Assembly: GCA_017561575.1 (NCBI GenBank)
Contig: JAFZBS010000002.1
Coordinates: forward strand, 1-37,134
DNA: 37,134 nucleotides
Reading direction: 5' to 3'
Origin: Candidatus Saccharimonadota bacterium
GTDB lineage: Bacteria; Patescibacteriota; Saccharimonadia; Saccharimonadales; Saccharimonadaceae
The notes below the pieces were generated by a model that worked only from the letters and a program-made list of their open reading frames with translations, had not been told where the DNA came from and made no database searches. Positions within the stretch are counted from its first letter, which is position 1. Every line of letters begins with the position of its first letter. The position numbers and the translations under genes are program-made. Shown here in pieces: positions 24,820 through 32,315 of this stretch.

Positions 24820-26715
24820 CTAATCTCGTTTCAACATCACCGTGAACGCCTCAGATGGAATGTCAATTTTGCCAAATCTTTTCATCCTGGCTTTACCGCG
24901 TTTTTGTTTTTCAAGCAATTTCGCCTTTCTATCCCTATCGCCAGTATGGATTTTTACCGTCACATCCTTACGGTATGCGCCAATCGTCTCACGCGCAATG
25001 ATTCTTGCGCCAATCGCCGCCTGAATCGCCACTTCCCAGTTTTGTCTAGGTATCACTTCTTTGAGCTTCTTCGTCGTTTCGCGCCCAATTGCATCCGCTT
25101 CAGATCGATGGCACATAATCGAAAGCGCATCTATCTTATGTCCACCCACCAAGAAATCTACTCTTACCAAATCTTCAGTCTTATATCCATTTAATTCATA
25201 ATTAAATGATGCATATCCACTCGTTGCCGATTTCAACTGGTCATAAAAGTCCGTCAGAAGATTCGCCATTGGCGCTTCAAAATCAATCACTGCCCTATCT
25301 TCAATATAGCTAAGGCTCGTCTGATGCCCACGTTTCTTGTTAATCAAATCTAACACCGGTCCAATCATCGGCTTCGGCAAAATGATTTCACCTTTCACCC
25401 ATGGCTCCCGAATCTCAAATATTTCACTCGCATCCGGCAAATCCGCCGCTGATTTGATTTCTAATATTTCACCATTGTTAAGCACTACTTCATAATTTGT
25501 CGATGGATTTGTTACAATCAAATCAAGTTTAAATTCTCTCTCAAGCCTCTCCTTGATGATGTCCATATGAAGTAGCCCCAAAAACCCAATCCGAAGTCCA
25601 AATCCGAGAACCGGTGAATTTTCCGGCTCATAGCGGAGCGCCGAGTCCGACAAAGCCAATTTTTCAATCGCTTCCTTTAGCTCCTTATACTGATCATTTG
25701 AAACCGGGAAAAACCCTGCATACACAAATGGTAACACATTCTTATACCCCGGCAATGGCTCGATAGCTGGATTTTTTACCAACGTCACCGTATCACCTAC
25801 TTTTGCTTCACGTGTCGTCTTAAGATTCGTTACAATATACCCAATTTGCCCCTCGGTCAGCTTCTCTTGCGGTTTCATCTTTGGCGTCAAAATTCCTACC
25901 TCAAGCGCGAGACCTTTTACGCCTGCCGCCATCATCAAAATCTCCGCATTTTTTGGTATCTCCCCCTCAAATACTCTCACATACAACACTACCCCTCGAT
26001 AATCGTCAAAATACGAGTCGAATATCAGCGCTTTAGTCGGTGACTGAACCGAAATCGATTGCAAAGTGTTTTGAGGACCTTGGCCCAATGTTGTTTCGGG
26101 GGATTCCGGAGGCTGCTGCCGAGGATTAGCGCCCGAGCCCCGTGAAGACGGGAGCGAGGGACGCGACCCCGAAACAATCGTTGGGCAAGGTCCTTCAGAA
26201 ATAATTGAATCTAATACTTTATCGACTCCAAATCCAGTCTTTCCAGACGCTTCGATAATATCATCCCTCGAGCATCCAAGCAAATTAATAATTTGCGCCG
26301 CCGTCCCCTCGACATCCGCCGCCGGCAAATCAATTTTATTTATCACTGGAATAATCGTGAGGTCCTGCTCGAGCGCCAAATAAACATTCGCCAGCGTCTG
26401 CGCTTGAATTCCCTGAGTTGCATCCACCACAAGTACCGCCGCTTCCACCGCTTGAAGCGACCTCGAAACTTCGTACGAAAAATCCACATGTCCTGGCGTA
26501 TCAATCAAATTCAGCGTATAGCCTTTCCATTTCATCGTCACCGGAGTCAATTTAATGGTAATACCTTTTTCACGCTCAAGCTCCATCGAATCTAGAAGCT
26601 GCTCTTTCATTTCGCGTTTTTCCACTGTACCGGTAAGCTCCATCATTCTATCCGCAATGGTTGATTTCCCATGGTCAATATGTGCAATAATACAAAAATT
26701 CCGTATCTTTTCCAT
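24820..26715 (-). CDS. lepA: Elongation factor 4 (LepA) with an in-frame palindromic insertion
   Basis: The protein has 631 residues. The G domain has AHIDHGKST (11-19), a DTPGHVDFS G3 motif and INKIDLP. The LepA-specific C-terminal domain is complete (LLEKQKRGKARMKRFGKIDIPSEAF). LepA is a ribosomal GTPase that helps translation under stress. Residues about 174-215 (GPCPTIVSG..SRPSLPSSRGS..QQPPESPE) are not part of the family: they sit between the G domain and domain 2 (before KALIFDSYFDDYRGVV) and are encoded by the palindromic element at 26072-26197. TGGTATAAT ends seven bases before ATG without a clear ribosome site, so it is near-leaderless. Confidence 0.95.
   Translation of the reverse strand: MEKIRNFCIIAHIDHGKSTIADRMMELTGTVEKREMKEQLLDSMELEREKGITIKLTPVTMKWKGYTLNLIDTPGHVDFSYEVSRSLQAVEAAVLVVDATQGIQAQTLANVYLALEQDLTIIPVINKIDLPAADVEGTAAQIINLLGCSRDDIIEASGKTGFGVDKVLDSIISEGPCPTIVSGSRPSLPSSRGSGANPRQQPPESPETTLGQGPQNTLQSISVQSPTKALIFDSYFDDYRGVVLYVRVFEGEIPKNAEILMMAAGVKGLALEVGILTPKMKPQEKLTEGQIGYIVTNLKTTREAKVGDTVTLVKNPAIEPLPGYKNVLPFVYAGFFPVSNDQYKELKEAIEKLALSDSALRYEPENSPVLGFGLRIGFLGLLHMDIIKERLEREFKLDLIVTNPSTNYEVVLNNGEILEIKSAADLPDASEIFEIREPWVKGEIILPKPMIGPVLDLINKKRGHQTSLSYIEDRAVIDFEAPMANLLTDFYDQLKSATSGYASFNYELNGYKTEDLVRVDFLVGGHKIDALSIMCHRSEADAIGRETTKKLKEVIPRQNWEVAIQAAIGARIIARETIGAYRKDVTVKIHTGDRDRKAKLLEKQKRGKARMKRFGKIDIPSEAFTVMLKRD
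26072..26197. repeat. In-frame palindromic element in lepA
   Basis: The arms 26072-26101 and 26167-26197 are inverted repeats of about 30 bp with only a few indels: GAGGACCTTGG..CCCAA..TTGTTTCGGGG against its reverse complement. The core 26102-26166 shares GATTCCGGAGGCT, GAGCCCCGTGAAGACGGG and AGCGAGGGACGCGA with the tsaE-tsaB element. In the lepA direction the core reads RPSLPSSRGS; the recX element reads RSSHPSSRGS in the same frame. Confidence 0.88.
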
Positions 26716-26722
26716 ATCACCA

Positions 26723-26731
26723 ATTATACCA
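26723..26731 (-). promoter_or_regulatory. Extended -10 promoter of lepA
   Basis: TGGTATAAT on the minus strand ends seven bases before ATG 26713-26715, with no Shine-Dalgarno sequence between. Confidence 0.5.
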
Positions 26732-26769
26732 CATTTTACAGGGGTAATAAAGTCAAACTACCAAGTGTC

Positions 26770-27720
26770 TTATTCCGGACGTACTTCAGATGCTTCTAAG
26801 CCATTATAACAGACATTACCAGCAAAAGCTTTTTGCAAATCTTCTGTATTATAATCGCTACAGTCTAACGGAGCTTGTCCGCCAGCAAAGTATTGCCACT
26901 CGTCATCTGGACTAACCCTATAGAAAAGCGCATATCCACCACCAATCGCTACCTGCAAAGATTGATATGGCTCATATTCGCTATCTTTTATTTTCCCACC
27001 GAGGCCATAAACTACCGTCGGATACCCACCTGTTTTATTATAGTAAGCTGTAGATAATTCTTTAACCAAAGTTTTCTCCTCTTCTGTAAGCCAAGACCAA
27101 TCAGTTTTAGCACACGTTAAAACCGCACCTACATCAGCGTAAACACCACACACGATATTATCTTCAGAATTCAGATATCCATCTATCTTTGGACCTGCCG
27201 ACCCAATAAATGGCAAAATACCAATCGAACTAAATCCAGCTCCTGTCAGCTTATTCTTCAAAGTGTTCACATTTGTCTCTACACTATACGAATTACTTAT
27301 TTCTACCTCAAGATCAAGATCCATAGGGACAAACGTATTTGCTTCCTCCAGCTTATATGTTAAGCCACTCCCGTTTTCTGGGTTACTAGACCAACTATTT
27401 TCAATGCCATCTACTAAATCCATCATTACATCTTTAACTTCTTTGTATTCATAAGCCATGTCGTTCTTTGAGACCACCTGCGAATCCGGGGTTGCTGGAT
27501 ACGATGGTTTACTTTTACCAAAGTACATAATCCCAAAATAGATTGCAAGTCCAGACGCTATTAGTGCAACAGCTCCTAGCGCTAAGACCAAAATATTTGA
27601 TTTCTTCCCCTCTTTTACGGGCTCAAATACTGGCGAATCCGATACGTCCGGCCCCGGTGTTGACTCACCCTCACCTTGATTTACTACAATATATTGATCT
27701 ACATTATCTTGATTATTCAT
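26770..27720 (-). CDS. Membrane-anchored protein with an external domain, unknown
   Basis: The protein has 316 residues. About 40 polar, acidic N-terminal residues come first (cytoplasmic side by the positive-inside rule, EGKKSN before the membrane). One membrane segment follows (about 43-66), then a Pro/Ser linker and an external region of 240 residues with four cysteines (DNIVCGVYADVGAVLTC, LDCSDYN, VCYNG). The external part mixes helix and strand (YKEVKDVMMDLVDGIENSW, LQVAIGGGYALFYRV). No family was recognised. TGATATAAT (27747-27755) and AGGAAAA upstream of ATG mark a leadered start separate from pnp. Confidence 0.6.
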   Translation of the reverse strand: MNNQDNVDQYIVVNQGEGESTPGPDVSDSPVFEPVKEGKKSNILVLALGAVALIASGLAIYFGIMYFGKSKPSYPATPDSQVVSKNDMAYEYKEVKDVMMDLVDGIENSWSSNPENGSGLTYKLEEANTFVPMDLDLEVEISNSYSVETNVNTLKNKLTGAGFSSIGILPFIGSAGPKIDGYLNSEDNIVCGVYADVGAVLTCAKTDWSWLTEEEKTLVKELSTAYYNKTGGYPTVVYGLGGKIKDSEYEPYQSLQVAIGGGYALFYRVSPDDEWQYFAGGQAPLDCSDYNTEDLQKAFAGNVCYNGLEASEVRPE

Positions 27721-27796
27721 CGCTTTTTCCTATCTTACTTAAGCTTATTATATCACAAGTTATTGCAGAATATGAACAATAACCTTTTTTATCTCT

Positions 27797-29971
27797 TTAT
27801 TCTACGCCAATCATTGATAGCGACAACTTACCATTATCAATCGCGACTAACCTTACACGCACTTTATCGCCAACATGTAATACTTCTTCCACAGACTTAA
27901 GTCTTTTGCCTTCACGAATTTGCGAAATATGAAGCATTCCATCAATTCCTGGCATAATATTCACAAATGCCCCGAAATCTTTAATCGTCACAACCGTACC
28001 GTTATAAATCTTCCCAACCTCTGGCTCCTCAACCAAAGATTTGATCCATTCCACCGCCTTTGCAATTTTTTCTGGGTCATTTCCAGACACCGTCACAAGA
28101 CCAGAATCATCAATATCCACCTGAGCACCGGTTTCCGTAGTGATTTTATTAATCGTTTCGCCACCTTTACCAATAATCGTGCCAATCTTCTCCGGCTTTA
28201 CCATAATCTTTTCAATCTGTGGTGCATACTTTGAGATTTCCGCACGTGGCTTGTCAATCACACTCATGATGTGATCCAAAATAAACATTCTACCCTCATG
28301 TGACTGCTTAATCGCCTTTTCAAGAATCTCTACCGGCAAACCATGTACCTTCATATCCATCTGAAGCGCCGTAATACCTTCAGTTGTACCAGTCACCTTA
28401 AAGTCCATATCGCCCGCAAAATCTTCTGCATCCATCAAATCAGTTAATACATATGCTTTATCAATATCTGAAGCTTCAATCGGCTGTCCCTTAGGTACAT
28501 CAACCATCAACCCCATCGCCACACCAGAAACTGGCCTCTTAATCGGCACACCAGCATCCATGAGCGCCATACATGATGAGCAAGTTGCCGCCATCGACGT
28601 AGAACCATTCTGCGACATGATCTCAGTCACCGAGCGAATCGCATACGGAAACTCCTCTTCAGATGGCAAAACTGGGATCAAAGCTCTTTCCGCCAAATAC
28701 CCATGACCAATTTCGCGACGTCCAGGCGAACCCATCCTACCCGGCTCACCCACCGTATAAGACGGCGCATTATAATGATGCATATAACGCCTCTTTCCAT
28801 CAGTCACTTCCATCGTATCAACTTCTTGTGCATAGGACAAAGGCGCGAGTGTCACGATATTCATCGCCTGAGTCACACCACGCGTAAAGAGCGACGAACC
28901 ATGTGCTCTCGGCAAAATTGACACCTGCGAGCTTAAGGGTCTTACCTCATTTAGTTTACGACCATCTGGGCGCACACCTTCTTCTACAATCCCACGACGC
29001 ACCTCTTTAAACACCGCAAGTTCGAAAGCTTGATCATACACATCGCGTAAATTCTCATCATACCAAGCCACTTTTTCATTGTCCGTCTCACCTTCACCCT
29101 TTGAAAGTGCAAATTCATCATGCATTGCATATTTAATATCGTCAAGCATATGTGAACGTTCCATCACATTGCCGCGAATCTTTGAACCAAACTTCCCCTC
29201 GGTCCATTTTGCCACTTCCTCAATTACATCCTCGGAAGGCAAAACCAACTCATATTCTTGAACTGGAGCTTCTACTTGTTTGGCAAGCTCCCTTTGAAGG
29301 TCAAGTACCGGCTGGACATTCTCTACCGCCCAATGCATCGCTTCGATAATCGTTTCTTCTGGCACTTCTTTTGCACCAGCTTCCACCATTACAACTTTAC
29401 CATCTTTACACGCCACCACAAGGTCAAGTGGTGAAACCTCACGTTCCTCAGGGCTTAAGAAGCCTTTAAATTCACCACCAATTCTGCCAATCCTAATCCC
29501 GGCCACCGGACCATCAAATGGCACACCGGCATTCATTAGTGCCGCCGATGCCGCAATCATCGCCACGCAGTCTGGCCTAAATGACGGATCCATAGAGAGC
29601 ACAGTACATACTACCTGCACTTCCTGACGATAACCTTTAGGAAATAGCGGTCTAATTGGGCGGTCAATCAACCTACCAACTAACACTGCCTCGTCCGAAG
29701 GTTTACCTTCTCTCTTAATAAATCTCGACGACGAAATTTTACCCGCCGCATAATATTTTTCTTCGTAATCAATCGAGAGCGGGAAGAAATCTTGCACTAC
29801 CGGCTTTGTTCCTACCACTACCGACCCGAGCACCACGGTATCACCATAAGTGACCAGCACGCTCGACGTCGAACGAAACCCTACTCGATTCACCTCAAGT
29901 GTCAGCTTTCGCCCTAGCCAATCAGTGGATACCTGAATGGTCTTTTTACCCATTGGATTTATAATATCCAT
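27797..29971 (-). CDS. pnp: Polyribonucleotide nucleotidyltransferase (PNPase)
   Basis: The protein has 724 residues from ATG 29969-29971 (MDIINPMGKKTIQVSTDWLG). This start has AAGGA seven bases upstream, whereas the longer frame starts within the leader hairpin. Two RNase PH-like halves are present (first around VTYGDTVVLGSVV and FFPLSIDYEEKYYAAGKI; second around RPDGRKLNEVRPLSS and RGVTQAMNIVTL), followed by a KH domain (KIGTIIGKGGETINKI) and an S1 domain (GTVVTIKDFGAFVNIMPGIDGMLHISQI). It degrades RNA phosphorolytically. rpsO lies upstream on the same strand, as in many bacteria, but an opposite-strand gene has come between them. Confidence 0.97.
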   Translation of the reverse strand: MDIINPMGKKTIQVSTDWLGRKLTLEVNRVGFRSTSSVLVTYGDTVVLGSVVVGTKPVVQDFFPLSIDYEEKYYAAGKISSSRFIKREGKPSDEAVLVGRLIDRPIRPLFPKGYRQEVQVVCTVLSMDPSFRPDCVAMIAASAALMNAGVPFDGPVAGIRIGRIGGEFKGFLSPEEREVSPLDLVVACKDGKVVMVEAGAKEVPEETIIEAMHWAVENVQPVLDLQRELAKQVEAPVQEYELVLPSEDVIEEVAKWTEGKFGSKIRGNVMERSHMLDDIKYAMHDEFALSKGEGETDNEKVAWYDENLRDVYDQAFELAVFKEVRRGIVEEGVRPDGRKLNEVRPLSSQVSILPRAHGSSLFTRGVTQAMNIVTLAPLSYAQEVDTMEVTDGKRRYMHHYNAPSYTVGEPGRMGSPGRREIGHGYLAERALIPVLPSEEEFPYAIRSVTEIMSQNGSTSMAATCSSCMALMDAGVPIKRPVSGVAMGLMVDVPKGQPIEASDIDKAYVLTDLMDAEDFAGDMDFKVTGTTEGITALQMDMKVHGLPVEILEKAIKQSHEGRMFILDHIMSVIDKPRAEISKYAPQIEKIMVKPEKIGTIIGKGGETINKITTETGAQVDIDDSGLVTVSGNDPEKIAKAVEWIKSLVEEPEVGKIYNGTVVTIKDFGAFVNIMPGIDGMLHISQIREGKRLKSVEEVLHVGDKVRVRLVAIDNGKLSLSMIGVE

Positions 29972-29985
29972 AAAAATGTCCTTTC

Positions 29986-30049
29986 TTAGAGAAAACATCA
30001 GATACCATCAGCCAAGGCATTAGCCAATCATATCTGCCGTCTTCTCTAA
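29986..30049 (-). promoter_or_regulatory. Long nested stem-loop in the pnp 5' leader
   Basis: In the mRNA sense TTAGAGAA and TTCTCTAA form an outer 8-bp stem, CAGATA and TATCTG a middle stem, and GGC-TAAT-GCC an inner hairpin. The structure ends about 14 bases before the pnp start codon, immediately before AAAGGA. In E. coli, pnp is autoregulated through a leader stem-loop cut by RNase III; a similar role here is inference. Confidence 0.6.
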
Positions 30050-30066
30050 TTATTAATGTCATCTCT

Positions 30067-30095
30067 ATTATACCAAACCTTGAAAAATATTGCAA
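30067..30095 (-). promoter_or_regulatory. Promoter of pnp
   Basis: On the minus strand TTGCAA (30090-30095) and TATAAT (30067-30072, preceded by TGG) are 17 bp apart. Transcription from about 30060 gives a leader of roughly 90 nt containing the stem-loop. Confidence 0.6.
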
Positions 30096-30108
30096 AATAT
30101 GCTATAAT
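30080..30108 (+). promoter_or_regulatory. Promoter of the opposite-strand gene between pnp and rpsO
   Basis: TTGAAA (30080-30085) and TATAAT (30103-30108) are separated by 17 bp. It overlaps the divergent pnp promoter. The predicted RNA starts near 30115 directly with a hairpin, GTGCC (30115-30119) pairing with GGCAC (30125-30129), which could protect the 5' end. Confidence 0.6.
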
Positions 30109-30158
30109 TAAGAGGTGCCCCCGTGGCACAAATCAAAGTTGGGGAGAGTAGGTTAACA

Positions 30159-30539
30159 ATGAGCATCAGGGAAATGGAGGTCGAACCCTTTACACTCACT
30201 ATAAAAGGGATAGATCTCAGCGACGAAACGATGAAATTGGTTGGCAATGTATGCCACAAGCACAAGCACCTGTACAAAGAAGGATACCCTTGCGGGAGAA
30301 AAACTCGCATGAAGACCAAAAAGAAATATGTCCGGCAAAAAAACCCAGGCATGTGCTTCACGTATCTCGTTACGAAGCACGACGGGATTCTCGTTATCCG
30401 TGTACTAGTCAGCAGTCTTAAAGAACTGCTTGAACGCTACACGCTGGACGAAATCCTGTTCCAGGTACAACAATATTTGCAAGACGTTGCTGACGAACTA
30501 TTAAAAGTCATCGGAGAAGATGACATCTTCTCCCAATAA
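30159..30539 (+). CDS. Unrecognised 126-residue protein inserted between rpsO and pnp
   Basis: ATG 30159 is preferred, with GGGGAGAG and TAGG upstream; a GTG at 30123 would lie inside the 5' hairpin and add 12 residues. The protein starts MSIREMEVEPFTLTIKGIDL, continues with a His/Lys/Arg-rich stretch (CHKHKHLYKEGYPCGRKTR, then KTKKKYVRQKNPG) and ends with amphipathic helices (SLKELLERYTLDEILFQVQQYLQDVADELLKVI). No family was recognised; the basic middle could bind nucleic acid. Codon use differs from neighbours, with frequent CTG and more G+C. It has its own strong promoter and a strong terminator, so it is a self-contained cassette. Confidence 0.65.
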   Translation: MSIREMEVEPFTLTIKGIDLSDETMKLVGNVCHKHKHLYKEGYPCGRKTRMKTKKKYVRQKNPGMCFTYLVTKHDGILVIRVLVSSLKELLERYTLDEILFQVQQYLQDVADELLKVIGEDDIFSQ

Positions 30540-30561
30540 GCAACCCCAACCCCAGCAAAAA

Positions 30562-30597
30562 TCCCCCGCTCCAACCGGAACGGGGGACATTTTTTTA
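30562..30597. terminator. Strong bidirectional Rho-independent terminator
   Basis: A seven-pair stem (TCCCCCG 30562-30568 with CGGGGGA 30581-30587), continued by three more pairs and an AACC loop, is followed by seven T on the plus strand. On the minus strand the stem is followed by five T. It can terminate the unknown gene and the convergent rpsO. Confidence 0.9.
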
Positions 30598-30864
30598 CTA
30601 TTTCCTAAGTCCAAGCTTGGCGACAGTCTTCTTGTATAGCTCAAAGTCAGTCTTCTCAAGATATTTTAGCAATCTCTTACGTTTGCCAACCATCTGCATT
30701 AGACCTCTTTTTGCCATAAAGTCATGTTTATTATTCTTAACATGCTCAGTCACCTCTTTGATACGAGCCGTCAGAATAGCCACTTGAACTTCAGGAGAAC
30801 CAACATCGTTCTTATTGCGAGCGACACTGGCAATAGCCTTGTCTTTATTCTCTTTTGTTATCAT
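30598..30864 (-). CDS. rpsO: 30S ribosomal protein S15
   Basis: The protein has 88 residues, the usual S15 length. Family features include GSPEVQVAILTARI, LTEHV-like EVTEHVKNNKHD, RGLMQMVGKRKRLLKYL and the C-terminal YKKTVAKLGLRK. S15 binds the central domain of 16S rRNA. TGGTATAAT ends six bases before ATG 30862-30864 with no Shine-Dalgarno sequence, so the mRNA is probably leaderless. This would leave no room for the leader-based autoregulation known for E. coli rpsO. Confidence 0.97.
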   Translation of the reverse strand: MITKENKDKAIASVARNKNDVGSPEVQVAILTARIKEVTEHVKNNKHDFMAKRGLMQMVGKRKRLLKYLEKTDFELYKKTVAKLGLRK

Positions 30865-30870
30865 TGCTCA

Positions 30871-30892
30871 ATTATACCACATCTGTTATAAT
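30871..30892. promoter_or_regulatory. Back-to-back leaderless promoters of rpsO and truB
   Basis: The minus-strand TATAAT of rpsO (30871-30876) and the plus-strand TATAAT of truB (30887-30892, preceded by TGT) lie 10 bp apart in the 34-bp gap between the two ATG codons. Each ends exactly six bases from its own ATG. The two -10 boxes are so close that polymerases would compete. Confidence 0.6.
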
Positions 30893-30898
30893 TATGCA

Positions 30899-31699
30899 AT
30901 GGAAAATCAAATCATCTTGATTGATAAACCAGCCGGCATATCGAGCTTCGGTGTCGTTGCCAAAGTTCGAGGTTTTTTGAAGCAAAAATATGGCCACAAA
31001 GTCAAAGTTGGCCACACCGGCACTTTGGATCCCTTCGCCACTGGCCTTTTGATATTGCTAACTGGTCAAATGACCAAAAAATCTAATGAATTTCTAAAAA
31101 AAGACAAAGTCTACGAAGCCACTCTAAAACTCGGTTTCACTTCCACCACTGGCGACCCTGAAGGAGAAATTACAGAAGTTATTTTTTCAAAACCTGGCGA
31201 GGCTTTTCCACAGGAAAAGCCGAGTGATTCGCCGGATTTTTACAACATTTCACCTCTGAAAAATTCCGTGAGCGAAGCGAACATAAAAAATTTTTCAGAG
31301 GCAGAACATGTTGTAAAAATAAACCCGCGCGAATACTATCCCAGTTTTGAAAAAGTTACTTCTTTAGTTAATTCGTTTGTCGGTAAAATCACCCAAACCC
31401 CACCCAAATACAGCGCCATCAAAATAAACGGCGAACGCGCCTACAAACTAGCCAGAAAAGGCACCGATTTTGAAATTCCCTCTCGCGAAGTTGAAATCTA
31501 TTCAATAGATGTTTTAGATTACAATTATCCGGAGCTTACCATTCGCTGCCATGTCAGCTCTGGCACTTATATTAGAACTCTCGCCGAAGACATCGGCAAA
31601 AAACTTGGCACTGGTGCCTATCTTACCGCCCTTCGTCGCACCAAAATCGCAGACTACGACGTCAAGGACGCTTCCGCTCTTTCCGAATTTGTGTTATAA
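30899..31699 (+). CDS. truB: tRNA pseudouridine-55 synthase TruB with palindromic insertions
   Basis: The protein has 266 residues from ATG 30899 (MENQIILIDKPAGISSFGVV); an earlier in-frame ATG at 30815 would run through rpsO and its promoter. Catalytic Asp44 lies in GHTGTLDPFATGLL, and TPPKYSAIKINGERAYKLAR and GTYIRTLAEDIG are the other family motifs. It makes pseudouridine 55 in the T-loop of tRNA. Residues about 96-143, between EGEITEV and NPREYYPSFEKV, are not conserved family sequence and are encoded by two adjacent palindromes. Its stop codon overlaps the -10 box of the next gene. Confidence 0.95.
   Translation: MENQIILIDKPAGISSFGVVAKVRGFLKQKYGHKVKVGHTGTLDPFATGLLILLTGQMTKKSNEFLKKDKVYEATLKLGFTSTTGDPEGEITEVIFSKPGEAFPQEKPSDSPDFYNISPLKNSVSEANIKNFSEAEHVVKINPREYYPSFEKVTSLVNSFVGKITQTPPKYSAIKINGERAYKLARKGTDFEIPSREVEIYSIDVLDYNYPELTIRCHVSSGTYIRTLAEDIGKKLGTGAYLTALRRTKIADYDVKDASALSEFVL
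31196..31320. repeat. Two adjacent in-frame palindromes in truB
   Basis: Palindrome 1: GGCGA (31196-31200) and TCGCC (31229-31233) enclose a perfect nine-pair hairpin, GGCTTTTCC-ACA-GGAAAAGCC (31201-31221). Palindrome 2: arms 31236-31265 and 31289-31320 are inverted repeats (ATTTTTACAACAT..TTC..CCTCTGAAAAATT and its complement) around the loop 31266-31288, which contains CCGTGAGCGAAGCGAAC. The loop resembles, but does not equal, the GC core of the other elements. The host frame stays open through both. Confidence 0.85.
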
Positions 31700-31700
31700 T
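31695..31700 (+). promoter_or_regulatory. -10 box of the PRC-barrel gene, overlapping the truB stop
   Basis: TATAAT, preceded by TGT at 31692-31694, ends six bases before ATG 31707. The truB stop TAA (31697-31699) is part of the hexamer. Confidence 0.55.
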
Positions 31701-31706
31701 AAACTT

Positions 31707-32315
31707 ATGTTAGTTACCGGTTCACGCCTTATTGGCACACCAATTCTTAGCATGCAAGCTTCTGGAGCTATCGGTCAAATCTCAGGCTCCATTATTGACC
31801 CAGATACTCTTAAAATCGTTGCTTTTTATGTAGCTAGCCCGCTCATCAAGAATTCAGAAAACATCCTCGCTACCAAATCAATCCGCGAATACAGTAAATT
31901 CGGCTGTGTTATTGATTCTATCGATGAACTTGTCGCAAAAGACGACGTTGTTAAAATTAGCAAAATTCTCGATCTCAATTTTGATCTCATTGGCCTTAAA
32001 GTTGAGACCAAAAAAGGCAGCAAACTTGGTAAAGTCTTAGACTTTACTGCCACCGATAACGATTTTATCATTCAACAATTAATCGTCAGACGCCCCATTG
32101 CCAAAGCTTTGATTGACCCAGAGCTAATCATCCCTCGCAGCGAAATTGTCGAGGTCAACGATTACAAAATTATCGTAAAAGACGAAGAAAAAACTATCAA
32201 GAAAAAAGCCGAAACCGTTGATTTTATTCCTAACTTCGTTAATCCTTTCCGTAAGACCGAACTTTCTCGTTCGCCAGCTCAAACGGAAAACCCTGACGAC
32301 ATAGATACTGAATAA
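31707..32315 (+). CDS. PRC-barrel domain protein
   Basis: The protein has 202 residues from ATG 31707 (MLVTGSRLIGTPILSMQ). A longer frame from 31551 is only the shadow of truB. Two PRC-barrel-like units are suggested: GTPILSMQASGAIGQISGSIIDPDTLKIVAFYV (by its ends GTPILS and AFYV, about 10-40), and LIGLKVETKKGSKLGKVLDF followed by IIPRSEIVEVNDYKIIV (about 90-150). PRC-barrels occur in the photosynthetic reaction centre H subunit and in RimM-like RNA-processing proteins; the role here is unknown. A charged, poorly ordered tail follows. The final 77 bp overlap recX on the other strand. Confidence 0.75.
   Translation: MLVTGSRLIGTPILSMQASGAIGQISGSIIDPDTLKIVAFYVASPLIKNSENILATKSIREYSKFGCVIDSIDELVAKDDVVKISKILDLNFDLIGLKVETKKGSKLGKVLDFTATDNDFIIQQLIVRRPIAKALIDPELIIPRSEIVEVNDYKIIVKDEEKTIKKKAETVDFIPNFVNPFRKTELSRSPAQTENPDDIDTE

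Noticed and set aside
27759-27790. Hairpin GTTATTG/CAATAAC followed by a T-run on the plus strand as a terminator
   Set aside because: No plus-strand gene reads into it, and in the pnp direction no T-run follows the stem.
30815-30898. Longer truB starting at 30815
   Set aside because: It would run antisense through the start of rpsO and both promoters. Homology begins at ATG 30899.
31551-31706. Longer PRC-barrel protein starting at 31551
   Set aside because: The extra 52 codons are a shadow frame of truB. The promoter and homology place the start at 31707.
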